In this document: positions 55,748 through 64,000 of the stretch, one piece after another
How positions within the stretch are numbered: position 1 is the stretch's first letter
How the letters are laid out: each line of letters opens with the position of its first letter
NCBI GenBank assembly: GCA_949879795.1
Contig: CATLBR010000004.1
Coordinates: forward strand, 82,966 to 146,965
Direction: 5' to 3'
Length of the DNA: 64,000 nucleotides
DNA from: an uncultured Hungatella sp.
GTDB taxonomy: Bacteria; Bacillota; Clostridia; Lachnospirales; Lachnospiraceae
The notes under the pieces: model-generated
What the model saw: the letters and a program-made list of their open reading frames with translations, nothing else
What the model was told of the DNA's origin: nothing
Databases searched by the model: none
Program-made: the position numbers and the translations under genes

Positions 55748-57712
55748 ATGAGGATTACGGAACTGTTGAAAAAAGAGAGCATTGAGCTGTCGGTGGCCCT
55801 TGATTCTAAGGAAGCGGCCATTGACAAGCTGACAGGGCTTATGGAGAAAGGCGGACGCCTTCACGACAGAGCAGGATACAAGGAAGGAATTTTGGCCAGA
55901 GAGGCCCAGGGAAGCACGGCCGTGGGAGACGGCATCGCGATCCCCCACGCCAAGGTGGAGGCAGTGAAAGAACCAGGGCTGGCCGCGGTGACGGTACCTG
56001 AGGGGGTGGACTACGACGCCTTTGACGGCTCCCTGGCAAACCTGATCTTCATGATCGCGGCGCCTGCGGGGGGAGCGGACGTCCACCTGGAAGCTCTGGC
56101 CAGGCTGTCAACCCTTCTCATGGTGCCGGGCTTTAAGGACAATCTGCTCAATGCCTCTGACAAAGAGGAATTTTTGAGAGTCATCGATGACGCGGAGACT
56201 GCCAAGTACGGCGCTCCGGAAAAGAGCGGCCATGAGACGGCGGCGCCTGTCCAGGACAAAGGCCAGCCCTCTCAGAGCGGCAAGGGGACCTACCGGCTTC
56301 TCGCGGTCACCGCCTGCCCCACGGGAATCGCTCACACCTACATGGCGGCGGAGAATCTTGAGAACACGGCAAAGTCTATGGGAATCACCTTGAAAGCGGA
56401 GACCGACGGCTCAGGAGGCGCTCAGAACGTGCTGACCAGGCAGGAGATCGCCCAGGCGGAGGCCATCATCGTGGCTGCCGACAGGGAGATCGAGATGGCC
56501 CGTTTTGACGGAAAGCCGGTTATCCAGGTACCTGTGGCAGACGGAATCCACAAGGCCAAGGAGCTGATCGAGAAAGCCTCCTCCGGCCAGGCTCCCATCT
56601 ACCACCACGCAGGCGGCGGTGAGGAAACCATGTCCTCCCAGGACGGAGACAGCTTAGGCAGAAAGATCTACAAGCATCTGATGAACGGTGTCTCCCACAT
56701 GCTTCCCTTTGTCATCGGCGGAGGGATCCTCATCGCTTTGGCCTTCCTCTTTGACGACTACGCCATCGACCCGTCCAATTTTGGCAAGAACACGCCTTTA
56801 GCCGCCTACTTAAAGACCATCGGAGACCAGGCCTTCGGGATGATGCTGCCTGTGCTGTCAGGCTACATCGCCATGAGCATCGCGGACCGTCCCGGACTGG
56901 CGGTAGGATTTGTAGCTGGAACCGTGGCCAAGATGGGCATGACTTTCGCGAACCCCGCAGGAGGCAGCGTCAACGCAGGTTTCCTGGGAGCGCTGTTCGC
57001 CGGATTCGCGGGAGGTTATCTGGTGGTGGGCCTGAAGAAGGTCCTGTCCAAACTGCCTAAGTCTCTGGAGGGAATCAAGCCGGTGCTTTTATATCCTGTG
57101 CTGGGAATCCTTCTCGGCTCTGCGGCGACCACACTGATCAATCCGTTCATGGGCATGATCAACGACGGCCTTACCGGATTTCTCAACGGCATGGGCGGAG
57201 CCAGCCGGGTGATCCTGGGCATGATCCTGGGAGCCATGATGTCCATCGACATGGGAGGCCCCTTCAACAAGGCGGCGTACGTGTTCGGCACCGCCCAGCT
57301 GGCGGAAGGCAACTTCCAGGTTATGGCCGCCGTCATGGCAGGAGGCATGGTGCCCCCCATGGCCATCGCCCTGAGCACCCTGATCTTCAAAAAGAAATTT
57401 ACCCAGAAAGAGCGCCAGTCGGGTTTGGTGAATTTTATCATGGGACTGTCCTTTATCACGGAAGGAGCCATCCCCTTCGCGGCCTCTGACCCCTTGAGAG
57501 TCCTTCCCTCCTGCGCGGCAGGAGCGGCTGTGGCAGGAGGCCTGTCCATGCTCTTCAGATGCACCTTGAGGGCTCCACACGGCGGAATCTTCGTCCTGCC
57601 GACCATCGGCAATCCGCTGGGATACCTGGCCGCCATCGCCGCAGGGGCGGTGATTGGAAGTCTGATCCTGGGGCTGGTCAGGAGGGAACTGAGTGAGAAA
57701 GAGAGGGGATAG
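55748..57712 (+). CDS. fruA: Fructose-specific PTS enzyme IIABC
   Basis: Imports and phosphorylates fructose to fructose-1-phosphate. 654 residues in the order IIA (1-150, phospho-His67 in IAIPHAK), IIB (180-280, Cys190 in VTACPTGIAHT) and IIC (310-650, about eight to nine helices, with GGPFNKAAY). Downstream of fruK, 69 bases, with GGAGGG ribosome site. It ends only 8 bases from the convergent FtsK-type gene, leaving no room for a terminator of its own. Confidence 0.95.
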   Translation: MRITELLKKESIELSVALDSKEAAIDKLTGLMEKGGRLHDRAGYKEGILAREAQGSTAVGDGIAIPHAKVEAVKEPGLAAVTVPEGVDYDAFDGSLANLIFMIAAPAGGADVHLEALARLSTLLMVPGFKDNLLNASDKEEFLRVIDDAETAKYGAPEKSGHETAAPVQDKGQPSQSGKGTYRLLAVTACPTGIAHTYMAAENLENTAKSMGITLKAETDGSGGAQNVLTRQEIAQAEAIIVAADREIEMARFDGKPVIQVPVADGIHKAKELIEKASSGQAPIYHHAGGGEETMSSQDGDSLGRKIYKHLMNGVSHMLPFVIGGGILIALAFLFDDYAIDPSNFGKNTPLAAYLKTIGDQAFGMMLPVLSGYIAMSIADRPGLAVGFVAGTVAKMGMTFANPAGGSVNAGFLGALFAGFAGGYLVVGLKKVLSKLPKSLEGIKPVLLYPVLGILLGSAATTLINPFMGMINDGLTGFLNGMGGASRVILGMILGAMMSIDMGGPFNKAAYVFGTAQLAEGNFQVMAAVMAGGMVPPMAIALSTLIFKKKFTQKERQSGLVNFIMGLSFITEGAIPFAASDPLRVLPSCAAGAAVAGGLSMLFRCTLRAPHGGIFVLPTIGNPLGYLAAIAAGAVIGSLILGLVRRELSEKERG

Positions 57713-57720
57713 GTCCTGGC

Positions 57721-59907
57721 TCAGCCGGTTTCGTCTTTCAGGATCTGGTCGAAGGGGATGGAGGGGCCTTTCACCCGCCCGAAGCTGCACTGGTACTTTT
57801 TAAAGCTCCGGTCCTCCTCCGTGCTCTTGATGTATAAGTCCAGGACGATGGAGTCCTGCTCCCGGAAGCTGTAGTTCATGTGGAGGCGGTCATAGATCCG
57901 GGAGTTGCAGCCTCCGGCAAAGATGTAGTCACAGTACTTTGCCAGCTGGTTCATCTGGTCAAATTCGGAGCTTGCCATCATGATGAAGAGGGTGTTGTAA
58001 TCCATACCGTTTTTCATCACCGCCATGAGCCACTCCGGCACCCGCTCCAGGGAGTCCACACCGATGAGCCAGCAGACGGTGGGAGGGAAGACCAGGCAGG
58101 GATTTTTCTGATAGCGGTAGAAGTCTGTCAGATTCCGGGCTATGGTCTTCTCGATCTCCGAATAGTCCCCTGAGAGGATGTTCTCGCAGACGGAGGGAAT
58201 ATCCTCCATGGCAAGACCGCCGAAAAGATTCTGCAGGATGGGCAGGGCCTCCCGGGTCATCCTGGCGGCCTCCTGGGGGTGGAAGCTGCGACGCTGAGCG
58301 TTCAGGTTCGCCTGGTAATTCCCCAGAGCGAACTCGTAGGGCGTGCGGCACTGCTCAAAAAGCTGGCAGAGCATCCGATGACGGGCAAAGGGCAGCTCCA
58401 GGGCGTCCAGATCCTCCGGGTTGGTGCAGGAGACGCTCTGGCCTGTGGCCTCCTCCAGGGAGAAGAGATTCCTGAGCCCGGGCTGGAAGGAATAGATCAG
58501 GTGGCGGTAGGGCACACCTGCCACCTGGCTTTTGGGGGAGGCGGCGAAATTGGCGCTGAAGAGTTTTTCAAGGTAGGCCAGGTCCTCGATCCGGGGAGAG
58601 ACCGCCAAGATATTCTTGCTTCTGCCGTTTTCCAGAAACAGGGTCTGGATGTCGTGACGGAGGTTGCTGAAAGTGACATAGGATCCCAGAGTCAGCACAT
58701 CGAAGTAACGGTTGTCCCCAAGACACCCTTTCCGGTAATCCCGGATGCGCTCCAGAATATCCTCCAGACGGGAGAATGGCTCCTGGAGCTCCTCCTTGTA
58801 GAATTTCTGAGTCTTGTGAAAATCCCTGTCCCTGGCCCTCTCCTCCATGCCCTGCAGGTACTCGTAGAAGTAGGAGAGGTCCCCGTCTTTCTCATCCGTT
58901 TCGATGAGGGGAACTTTGAACTCCTGGTTCTGTGCCTCGGTCCCGTCGGAGGTATTCACCAGGACGCTGCCCCGCCGGATCTGGGCGGCTCCCCGGTTGC
59001 CCAGCACGTCCATGGAGACGCCGGCGCTGCAGGCCAGGGCAAAGCGCAGGCGGAAGTTGGCAAGGTCCGAGCGGGAGAGGGTCTGTCCCATCTCCTGACT
59101 GGCAAACAGGATGTGCAGCCCTGTGGCCCTGCCTTTTTTTACGATGGCAGTGAGCAGGCGGCGGATCTGATCTCCCTCCCGGGGGCTGGCCTCCAGGAAC
59201 AGCTGCTGAAATTCGTCCACGATCAGCAGCATACGGGGAAGGACCAGATCAGGGTATCTGTCCCGAAACGCCTCCAGTTTTGTCAGGCCCAGGCGGGCAA
59301 AAAAGTCCTCCCGGGCATTCATACAGTCTACAAGATAGGAGATCAGGCTTAAAACATAGCGGACTTCTCCGGTGGCTGCGCAGGCGCAGACATGGGGCGT
59401 TGAAAAATTGTTCATATACCGGGAGAACTCCACCCGCTTAAAGTCAGCCAGATACAGGTCCAGCTCCCAGGGGGCATACTCCACCAGCATGTTAAAGATC
59501 AGATTGTTCAGCAGTACGGATTTGCCGCTGCCGGTCTGGCCTGCCATCAGCCCGTGGGCGGATAAGTCCCCCAGGGTTTGGGGCAGGGGCCTGGAAGTCC
59601 TGGCATCCAGTCCCGGGCGGAGGTTGATGCCCGTCTTCGTGCTGTTGAACCAGAGCCAGGAGGGCTGGCTCTCCAAAGAGATCCGGCGGAACGTCTCTGC
59701 CAGCTTCTCAAACGCGCCCTGACTCTCCGCCTTGCTGCCGGCATAGTCGTCCAGCCTGGACAGGAAGGCGACAGGTTCCGGACACAGCCGGACGCTCCTG
59801 CCCGGGCCATATACTACCCGGGAGATCTCCCTGCTGTCGGTGCCCTGCTCTTTCACATATCTCTGAAAGCTCTTCAAAAAGTCCCAGTGTTTTAAAATCT
59901 CATCCAT
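57721..59907 (-). CDS. FtsK/EssC-like ATPase with a degenerate second ATPase module
   Basis: 728 residues without membrane helices. The first ATPase module (about 85-340) has Walker A GQTGSGKS (123-130), DFKRVEF (155-161), Walker B LLIVDEF (227-233) and the sensor-like FASQEMGQ, as in FtsK/SpoIIIE and EssC/EccC. A second module (about 400-728) has the same apparent order, but its P-loop position (NILAVSP, 432-438) lacks GK and its Walker B position (CWLIGVDS) is changed, so it is probably inactive. No FHA, gamma or membrane domain is present. Last gene of the minus-strand four-gene operon; GAGGTGAG precedes its ATG. It resembles the motor of type VII secretion; a DNA pump is less likely. Confidence 0.78.
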   Translation of the reverse strand: MDEILKHWDFLKSFQRYVKEQGTDSREISRVVYGPGRSVRLCPEPVAFLSRLDDYAGSKAESQGAFEKLAETFRRISLESQPSWLWFNSTKTGINLRPGLDARTSRPLPQTLGDLSAHGLMAGQTGSGKSVLLNNLIFNMLVEYAPWELDLYLADFKRVEFSRYMNNFSTPHVCACAATGEVRYVLSLISYLVDCMNAREDFFARLGLTKLEAFRDRYPDLVLPRMLLIVDEFQQLFLEASPREGDQIRRLLTAIVKKGRATGLHILFASQEMGQTLSRSDLANFRLRFALACSAGVSMDVLGNRGAAQIRRGSVLVNTSDGTEAQNQEFKVPLIETDEKDGDLSYFYEYLQGMEERARDRDFHKTQKFYKEELQEPFSRLEDILERIRDYRKGCLGDNRYFDVLTLGSYVTFSNLRHDIQTLFLENGRSKNILAVSPRIEDLAYLEKLFSANFAASPKSQVAGVPYRHLIYSFQPGLRNLFSLEEATGQSVSCTNPEDLDALELPFARHRMLCQLFEQCRTPYEFALGNYQANLNAQRRSFHPQEAARMTREALPILQNLFGGLAMEDIPSVCENILSGDYSEIEKTIARNLTDFYRYQKNPCLVFPPTVCWLIGVDSLERVPEWLMAVMKNGMDYNTLFIMMASSEFDQMNQLAKYCDYIFAGGCNSRIYDRLHMNYSFREQDSIVLDLYIKSTEEDRSFKKYQCSFGRVKGPSIPFDQILKDETG

Positions 59908-59918
59908 GGATTCTCACC

Positions 59919-60611
59919 TCACAAAAAAGGAATTCCGCTGCCCCAGGGCAGGTGGAGGTCGGTTCCCCGTCCGGTCTCGGGTATATGGTTCAGCGTTCGC
60001 GACACCCCGCTGCGGAAAAACCCCAGGCCGTCCTCCACCTCCCGGATCATAGCCTGGAAACTGTCTGCCAGGCTGACGCCGGTGGTCCTGACAAACCCTG
60101 CGATGCACTCCACGGCGTTGTTCTCGTCCGCCATGGCCCGGATGTCCGCCATAGCCTCCTCGTTGGCCCGCCGGAAACCATACACGCAGTCGGAGAGGGC
60201 GGCAGAAAAACTGTCAAAATCTCCGTCCTGGATCTGGGGCTCCGATGTATCCACGCTGATAGAGACTGGTCCTCGCCGGAACATCTGCCGCAGGCAGTCC
60301 CCCATGGCGTCCATGTGTTCCCGGGCGCGGCATTCCGCCGCGTTTCCTGCGGCGATACTCCGGGCCAGGGCATGAAGGCTGTATTCGCTGTTGTACCAGC
60401 GGAAGAACTCCCGCTGAAGGTGGCCGCTCAAATCTTCTTTATAAAACTTATAGATCTGATTGGCGAAATTTACCAGGGGGGCGTAGCATGTCCTGCGGGC
60501 CAGATCAGTGACGCTGTCGTAAAAGATTTCCACACTCCGCACACACTCTTCTGCCTGACGCTGGTAGATGGCGGTGATTCGATTGAACTCATTTTCTCGG
60601 ATAATAGCCAT
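59919..60611 (-). CDS. Uncharacterised helical protein of the FtsK-like operon
   Basis: 230 residues, no signal peptide or membrane helix, no recognised family. It looks largely helical, with charged helices at 3-60 (RITAIYQRQAEECVRSVEIF) and 130-200, scattered cysteines, and a C-terminal tail LPWGSGIPFL. The ATG at 60611 has CGAGGTG six bases upstream; the frame is open a little further upstream, overlapping the neighbour. Its place between an EssC-like ATPase and its partner suggests a substrate, adaptor or chaperone. Confidence 0.65.
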   Translation of the reverse strand: MAIIRENEFNRITAIYQRQAEECVRSVEIFYDSVTDLARRTCYAPLVNFANQIYKFYKEDLSGHLQREFFRWYNSEYSLHALARSIAAGNAAECRAREHMDAMGDCLRQMFRRGPVSISVDTSEPQIQDGDFDSFSAALSDCVYGFRRANEEAMADIRAMADENNAVECIAGFVRTTGVSLADSFQAMIREVEDGLGFFRSGVSRTLNHIPETGRGTDLHLPWGSGIPFL

Positions 60612-60631
60612 GGTTTTCACCTCGTCGATTG

Positions 60632-61453
60632 TTAGATTTCCTGATGCCAACAGGGTATGGGGCCGTTGTAGCTGCCGCCGAAGGAGGCGGTGCCGTCCGC
60701 GGAGCGGAGGACGCCGTCTTCAAACTGCCTTTGTGCCTCCATGATGCTCCACCTGAAATTTTGAAGGTAGGACTCCACCTGGTCTGCCAGGTCCTGCAGG
60801 ACATTCATAGCCGGCGCGCCTAAGGCGGCAAAGCCTTTCGGGCAGATCCGGGTATGCAGCGCCGCCGTCACGCCGCCGCTGTTTTCCAATGTGCAATACA
60901 GTCTGTCAAAATCCTGGCTGGAGACGGTCAGATACCTTGCACCCATGTAGATATGGGGCAGCAGCTCTTCTGTCCGGAAGGAGTTCAGCTCCTCCTGGAT
61001 CCTGCGTTCCAGCACCGCGGCCTGACTTTTTTCCATGGGGGAGAAAACTATAGCTGCATAGTCCCCCAGGACGGAGGGCGTACGGATTCTCCTGCTCCCC
61101 GCATCATAATAGCAGTCGCGCAGAAGCTCATAACCGGAAGAGGCAATCTGGTCCCCCACTTGGAAGAGCATGGTTCGCATAGCCAGGGAGGCAGAATCGA
61201 TGATTTCATGGACCTGGTCTGCGATCTGGGCGCTCATATATTCTGTCAGGGCATCCGCCCGGCGGTAACGGTCGTCCCCTCCCAGGCGGGGGCAGTATTC
61301 ACAGCAGGCATTGCAATATTCCGGGATGCCGCCGTCCCCTGTCAGGCGGCATTGCCGATGAGTGGTGACATATGTATAGACGGCATCACCCCCATATTCC
61401 GTGTGAACCTCTTCCACGGCTACATAATTTCCGCAGCTCACGGTTCGTCTCAC
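60632..61453 (-). CDS. Uncharacterised protein with N-terminal cysteine cluster
   Basis: 273 residues from a GTG that overlaps the upstream stop (GTGA). The N-terminal part has cysteines at 35, 47, 50, 51 and 54 (YCNACCEYCP), possibly a metal site. The rest is mixed helical; the C-terminal LQDLADQVESYLQNFRWSIM segment is a long amphipathic helix with a Trp, faintly like small type VII secretion proteins, but not enough to assign. The ribosome site GGGAGG is very close to this GTG, so the next in-frame GTG (codon 5) is an alternative start. Confidence 0.62.
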   Translation of the reverse strand: MRRTVSCGNYVAVEEVHTEYGGDAVYTYVTTHRQCRLTGDGGIPEYCNACCEYCPRLGGDDRYRRADALTEYMSAQIADQVHEIIDSASLAMRTMLFQVGDQIASSGYELLRDCYYDAGSRRIRTPSVLGDYAAIVFSPMEKSQAAVLERRIQEELNSFRTEELLPHIYMGARYLTVSSQDFDRLYCTLENSGGVTAALHTRICPKGFAALGAPAMNVLQDLADQVESYLQNFRWSIMEAQRQFEDGVLRSADGTASFGGSYNGPIPCWHQEI

Positions 61454-63666
61454 CTCCCATACTCAAGGGGCGCTTTTTTTAAGTCAACCTGGAAGACAAG
61501 GCCGTCCCTGGCCATGGCATCCGCCAGATGGCGCCAATATTCGCTGTGATTCTGTCCGGACATCAGGAAGATGGGCAGGAACCCGAAATCCGCTGTGTTG
61601 CCCCGTGTGATAAGGTTTGCCATATATTTGATCTGGTCCTGATTGAGATGAGGGCGGACGGCCCAGCCCGGCTCCTGGTCGGGCACCACGAAGATCACTA
61701 CATGGTAGGGCCGCAGGAAGGGAGGTGTGTCGTTTTCCAGAGTGAACATGTTCACCCGGAGGATGGCAGGCATGCCTTCAGGGTCTCCGTAAGCCTGAAG
61801 GGTCCTGGAATCCAGGATCTCCGCAAAGTGTTCCACCTCGTAGCTCTGTATGCTCTTTTGGGTCTCCTCAAGCTCCCGGTCTAAGGCTTGGATGTCCTGT
61901 TCTTCAAAGAGGCCGCGGACCCGGTTTCTCCCGGAGGCGGCTCCTTCCTTCCCGGCATATCCTTCCTGATAGGACTTTACAAAGTCCAGCCGGGTCCTTG
62001 TGGGGCTGCCGATCCTGCCGCTGACCATCCGGGCGGGATCTGCCACGGAGATGTTAAGAAGTTGCCGCGGAACGGTTTTGGCAAAGCCCCTCCAGATGTG
62101 GCTGATGAGCTCCACGGCTCCGTCCTCCAGCCACTTATCCTGATCGTAGAAGAACACCATGGGGTTTGTGTTGTGGGACAGGACAGAGAGACGGGCTGAC
62201 CCTGGGGACGGGCCTGCCCCTTTGCTCTGGGAGCCCGGCATACAGATCTTGCCGCTGAACCAGACGGTTTCACCGTTGAGCGGGGGCAGGGCGTCCCCTG
62301 ACATCCACCGGTCAACGATCTGGGCACAGGCGGCCAGTTCCTCCTGCACCCGGGTTATCACATCTTTCTTCTGCCGGACCTCCTGACTCAGGGAATCGGC
62401 TTCTTCCTTGGCGGAGGCGATCTCCCGGTCCAAGGCTTCGATCTGGCTGCGCAGCTCTGTCAGGGCGGCGCCGTCTTCGGGGAGAAGTTTGAGGACTTTT
62501 GTGCCCTGCTGCAGTATGTCACTTTGGGCTTTGAACTGGTCTTTGAGCGCGGTCTGTTCCTTCTCCAGAGCCTCCAGCTCGGACTTCAGCTTCTTCCAGA
62601 CAGTTTCCGTCTTATCTAAGTCCTGCTTTGCCTGTCTGTACTTTTCCCTGTTCTTCTGCCAGGCAAAGGCAATCTGGTCGATCCTCTTCATCTGTTCTCC
62701 CGGCGCCAGGAGCTTACAGATGTCGTCATGGCGGAGATAGCAGTAGATCATATTATGAATGTTTTTTTCGTTCCTTTCCGCGATATTAAAGTATGTCCAC
62801 GGTGCAGGGCATTTAAAAAAAATCGTATGGCATTCCGCCTCCAGCAGCGCTTTGCTGTCTTTGTCAAAATGATGGAATTGGGGGTCACAAGGGTTTTTCA
62901 GGTTATGGTACAGATCCGTATTGCAGAAATCGGCTTCTGTCCTCAGCACTCCTTGAATGTCCAGGCATGTATCCTGTAAAAATTTTTCCACAGGTGTCTT
63001 CAGCATGCGCTTCTGATTTCTGGTCAGATCATTTGTCTGGCGGGCTTTCTCCAGAAGGCTCCAGGCCGCCTGGTTGTAAACCGGGGGTATTGAGGCTAAG
63101 GAGCAGAGAAGCGGCATTTGCCTGCAGTATTCCTCCGTGAATGCGTGTTCGCTTACGAGGACAAGAGCTATTAACCCGGCATATATTTTACGCTGCTCCT
63201 CGTTCAGAGAATTAATTAAATCATCCATCTGCGTAGTGAACTCCAGATTCAGCTGTTCCACGATGCCCTGGTGTGTGTGCAGCGTATGTTCTGTCTCCGA
63301 TAGTTCGTTCTTTTTATCACTCACGGCTTCTTCGGCTTTCTTAAACTGGGTTTCCCACCGGGCTTGCCATCGTTTGGCTGCCGCTGCCCTGGCGGCGGCG
63401 AGCTTTTCGTGGTAGCTTTGGACCAGCGCGTTCCTGCGGTCTTTTTGTTCCTGGAGCCTGCCCTTGCTTTTCGCCAGCGCGTCCATGGCGTTCTCACAGG
63501 CAAGTGCGGCCTCCGATTCCAGCGCCGTCAGCGGTTCATACCATTCCAGCTGATTCTGAAAGACCAGATAGTCCGCCGCCCAGGTTTCTTGTTCCTGCGT
63601 CTGCTTTACCGGGACCTCCGCCTGAGGCCGGCATTCCTCCTCGTCGGCAAAAAGATTTCTGCTCAT
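61450..63666 (-). CDS. Coiled-coil protein with degenerate FtsK-like ATPase domain
   Basis: 738 residues, first gene of the operon, ATG preceded by AAGGAGGGG. Predicted coiled coils at about 50-135, 335-450 and 590-612. The C-terminal region looks like an FtsK module without catalysis: VVIFVVPDQ (656-664) aligns with Walker B of the operon's ATPase (LLIVDEFQQ), and QIKYMANLITRG...PIFLMSGQN aligns with QIRRLLTAIVKKG...ILFASQE at matching spacing. The P-loop position (around SHNTNPMVFFYDQD) has no GKS/T. It is probably a structural partner of the active ATPase. No known family was recognised. Confidence 0.68.
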   Translation of the reverse strand: MSRNLFADEEECRPQAEVPVKQTQEQETWAADYLVFQNQLEWYEPLTALESEAALACENAMDALAKSKGRLQEQKDRRNALVQSYHEKLAAARAAAAKRWQARWETQFKKAEEAVSDKKNELSETEHTLHTHQGIVEQLNLEFTTQMDDLINSLNEEQRKIYAGLIALVLVSEHAFTEEYCRQMPLLCSLASIPPVYNQAAWSLLEKARQTNDLTRNQKRMLKTPVEKFLQDTCLDIQGVLRTEADFCNTDLYHNLKNPCDPQFHHFDKDSKALLEAECHTIFFKCPAPWTYFNIAERNEKNIHNMIYCYLRHDDICKLLAPGEQMKRIDQIAFAWQKNREKYRQAKQDLDKTETVWKKLKSELEALEKEQTALKDQFKAQSDILQQGTKVLKLLPEDGAALTELRSQIEALDREIASAKEEADSLSQEVRQKKDVITRVQEELAACAQIVDRWMSGDALPPLNGETVWFSGKICMPGSQSKGAGPSPGSARLSVLSHNTNPMVFFYDQDKWLEDGAVELISHIWRGFAKTVPRQLLNISVADPARMVSGRIGSPTRTRLDFVKSYQEGYAGKEGAASGRNRVRGLFEEQDIQALDRELEETQKSIQSYEVEHFAEILDSRTLQAYGDPEGMPAILRVNMFTLENDTPPFLRPYHVVIFVVPDQEPGWAVRPHLNQDQIKYMANLITRGNTADFGFLPIFLMSGQNHSEYWRHLADAMARDGLVFQVDLKKAPLEYGR

Positions 63667-63725
63667 TATAACCCCTCCTTGAATTCTGTTCGAGTTCTTC
63701 CTGTCTCGGAGACTCAGTTACGTAC

Positions 63726-63754
63726 AGTTTAGCATAAAACCTTCGGACTGACAA
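63726..63754 (-). promoter_or_regulatory. Predicted sigma-A promoter of the FtsK-like operon
   Basis: Minus strand TTGTCA (63754-63749), 17-base spacer, TAAACT (63731-63726); about 55 bases of leader before the start codon. Divergent from rnpB. Confidence 0.55.
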
Positions 63755-63800
63755 CAACCGACAAGACCCTGAGGCGGCTGTTGAAGATTTCTGATTTCTG

Positions 63801-63830
63801 TTGGACAATTGGCTTAATATGTGGTAGAAT
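63801..63830 (+). promoter_or_regulatory. Predicted promoter of rnpB
   Basis: TTGGACA (63801-63807) then TAGAAT (63825-63830), 17-18 base spacing, directly before the RNase P RNA. Confidence 0.65.
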
Positions 63831-63836
63831 GCTTCT

Positions 63837-64000
63837 CGGAGTAAGACAGATGGTCGCTGCCGCGCGAACCGCAAGGACGCGGGAGAGGAAAGTCCGGGCT
63901 TCACAGGGCAGGATGCCAGATAACGTCTGGCGGAGGCGACTCCAGGGACAGTGCAACAGAAATATACCGCCGGCTTTGCCGGTAAGGGTGGAATGGCAGT
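63837..64000 (+). ncRNA. rnpB: RNase P RNA (3' partial)
   Basis: Catalytic RNA that matures tRNA 5' ends. The universally conserved segment GAGGAAAGTCCGGGCT is at about 63885-63900, followed by CACAGGGCAGGATGCC and a GATAACGTCTGG-type stem, GGAGGCGACTCCAGG and the CAGTGCAACAGAAA block. This is the bacterial A-type 5' half; the rest lies beyond the right edge. The exact 5' end is estimated from the promoter. Confidence 0.95.

Noticed and set aside
57721..59907. Chromosome translocase FtsK/SpoIIIE
   Set aside because: No N-terminal membrane helices and no gamma DNA-binding domain, plus a second degenerate ATPase module.

Overview
The window reads as chromosome of a spore-forming, obligately anaerobic Firmicute of the Clostridia, most likely a Lachnospiraceae (Clostridium/Enterocloster/Hungatella-like) gut bacterium. 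This is inferred from spoVA genes behind a sigma-G-type promoter, a complete Rnf complex, a Na+-pumping biotin decarboxylase cluster, the dgt-dnaG-rpoD-trmK gene order, strong GGAGG ribosome sites, and GC-rich codon use throughout. No rRNA or tRNA gene, phage or insertion sequence was recognised.

Layout. 1-3.7 kb: end of a membrane-anchored glycerophosphodiesterase, dtd, a secreted PPIase lipoprotein and a HAD phosphatase. 3.8-7.7 kb: a CcdA-TlpA fusion followed, with 4-nt overlaps, by a zinc-type ABC importer. 7.7-9.8 kb: KtrB/KtrA potassium uptake. 9.8-15.4 kb: a promoter, a structured leader with terminator, then a five-gene nickel/peptide-type ABC importer. 15.4-17.0 kb (minus): L-serine dehydratase. 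17.2-18.6 kb: spoVAD-spoVAE. 18.7-21.4 kb (minus): a class A PBP. 21.6-25.6 kb: YigZ, TypA/BipA, a two-OB-fold SSB-like protein and a divergent CobO-like ATPase. 25.6-28.1 kb: lysine riboswitch-dapA-dapB and a low-complexity lipoprotein. 28.3-33.4 kb: rnfCDGEAB. 33.5-34.8 kb: a D,D-carboxypeptidase. 35-40.3 kb: a decarboxylase cluster with two carboxyltransferase types (12S/MmdA and 5S/OadA), an OadG-like lipoprotein, BCCP and OadB. 40.6-47.9 kb: dgt, dnaG, rpoD, trmK, a NIF3-like protein and a ThrRS-like/uridine kinase chimera. 48-57.7 kb: RpiR and AraC regulators, lacZ, a GPH-family symporter, fruK and a fructose PTS IIABC. 57.7-63.7 kb (minus): a four-gene operon with an FtsK/EssC-like ATPase. 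The right edge holds the 5' part of rnpB.

Functionally, the core is anaerobic energy and carbon handling: Rnf couples ferredoxin/NAD+ to an ion gradient, the decarboxylase complex is a second predicted Na+ pump, and sugars enter through lacZ/symporter and the fructose PTS. DapA/DapB feed lysine, cell wall and dipicolinate of spores, and the spoVA proteins move dipicolinate.

The most unusual part is the 57.7-63.7 kb operon: an intact FtsK-type ATPase, two unrecognised small proteins, and a coiled-coil protein whose C-terminus appears to be a catalytically dead copy of the same ATPase fold. Other points of interest are the attenuator-like leader before the transporter, a hairpin that hides the ribosome site of the lipoprotein, a composite direct-repeat/palindrome element between araC-like and lacZ, and a cysteine-bearing C-terminal extension on RnfE.
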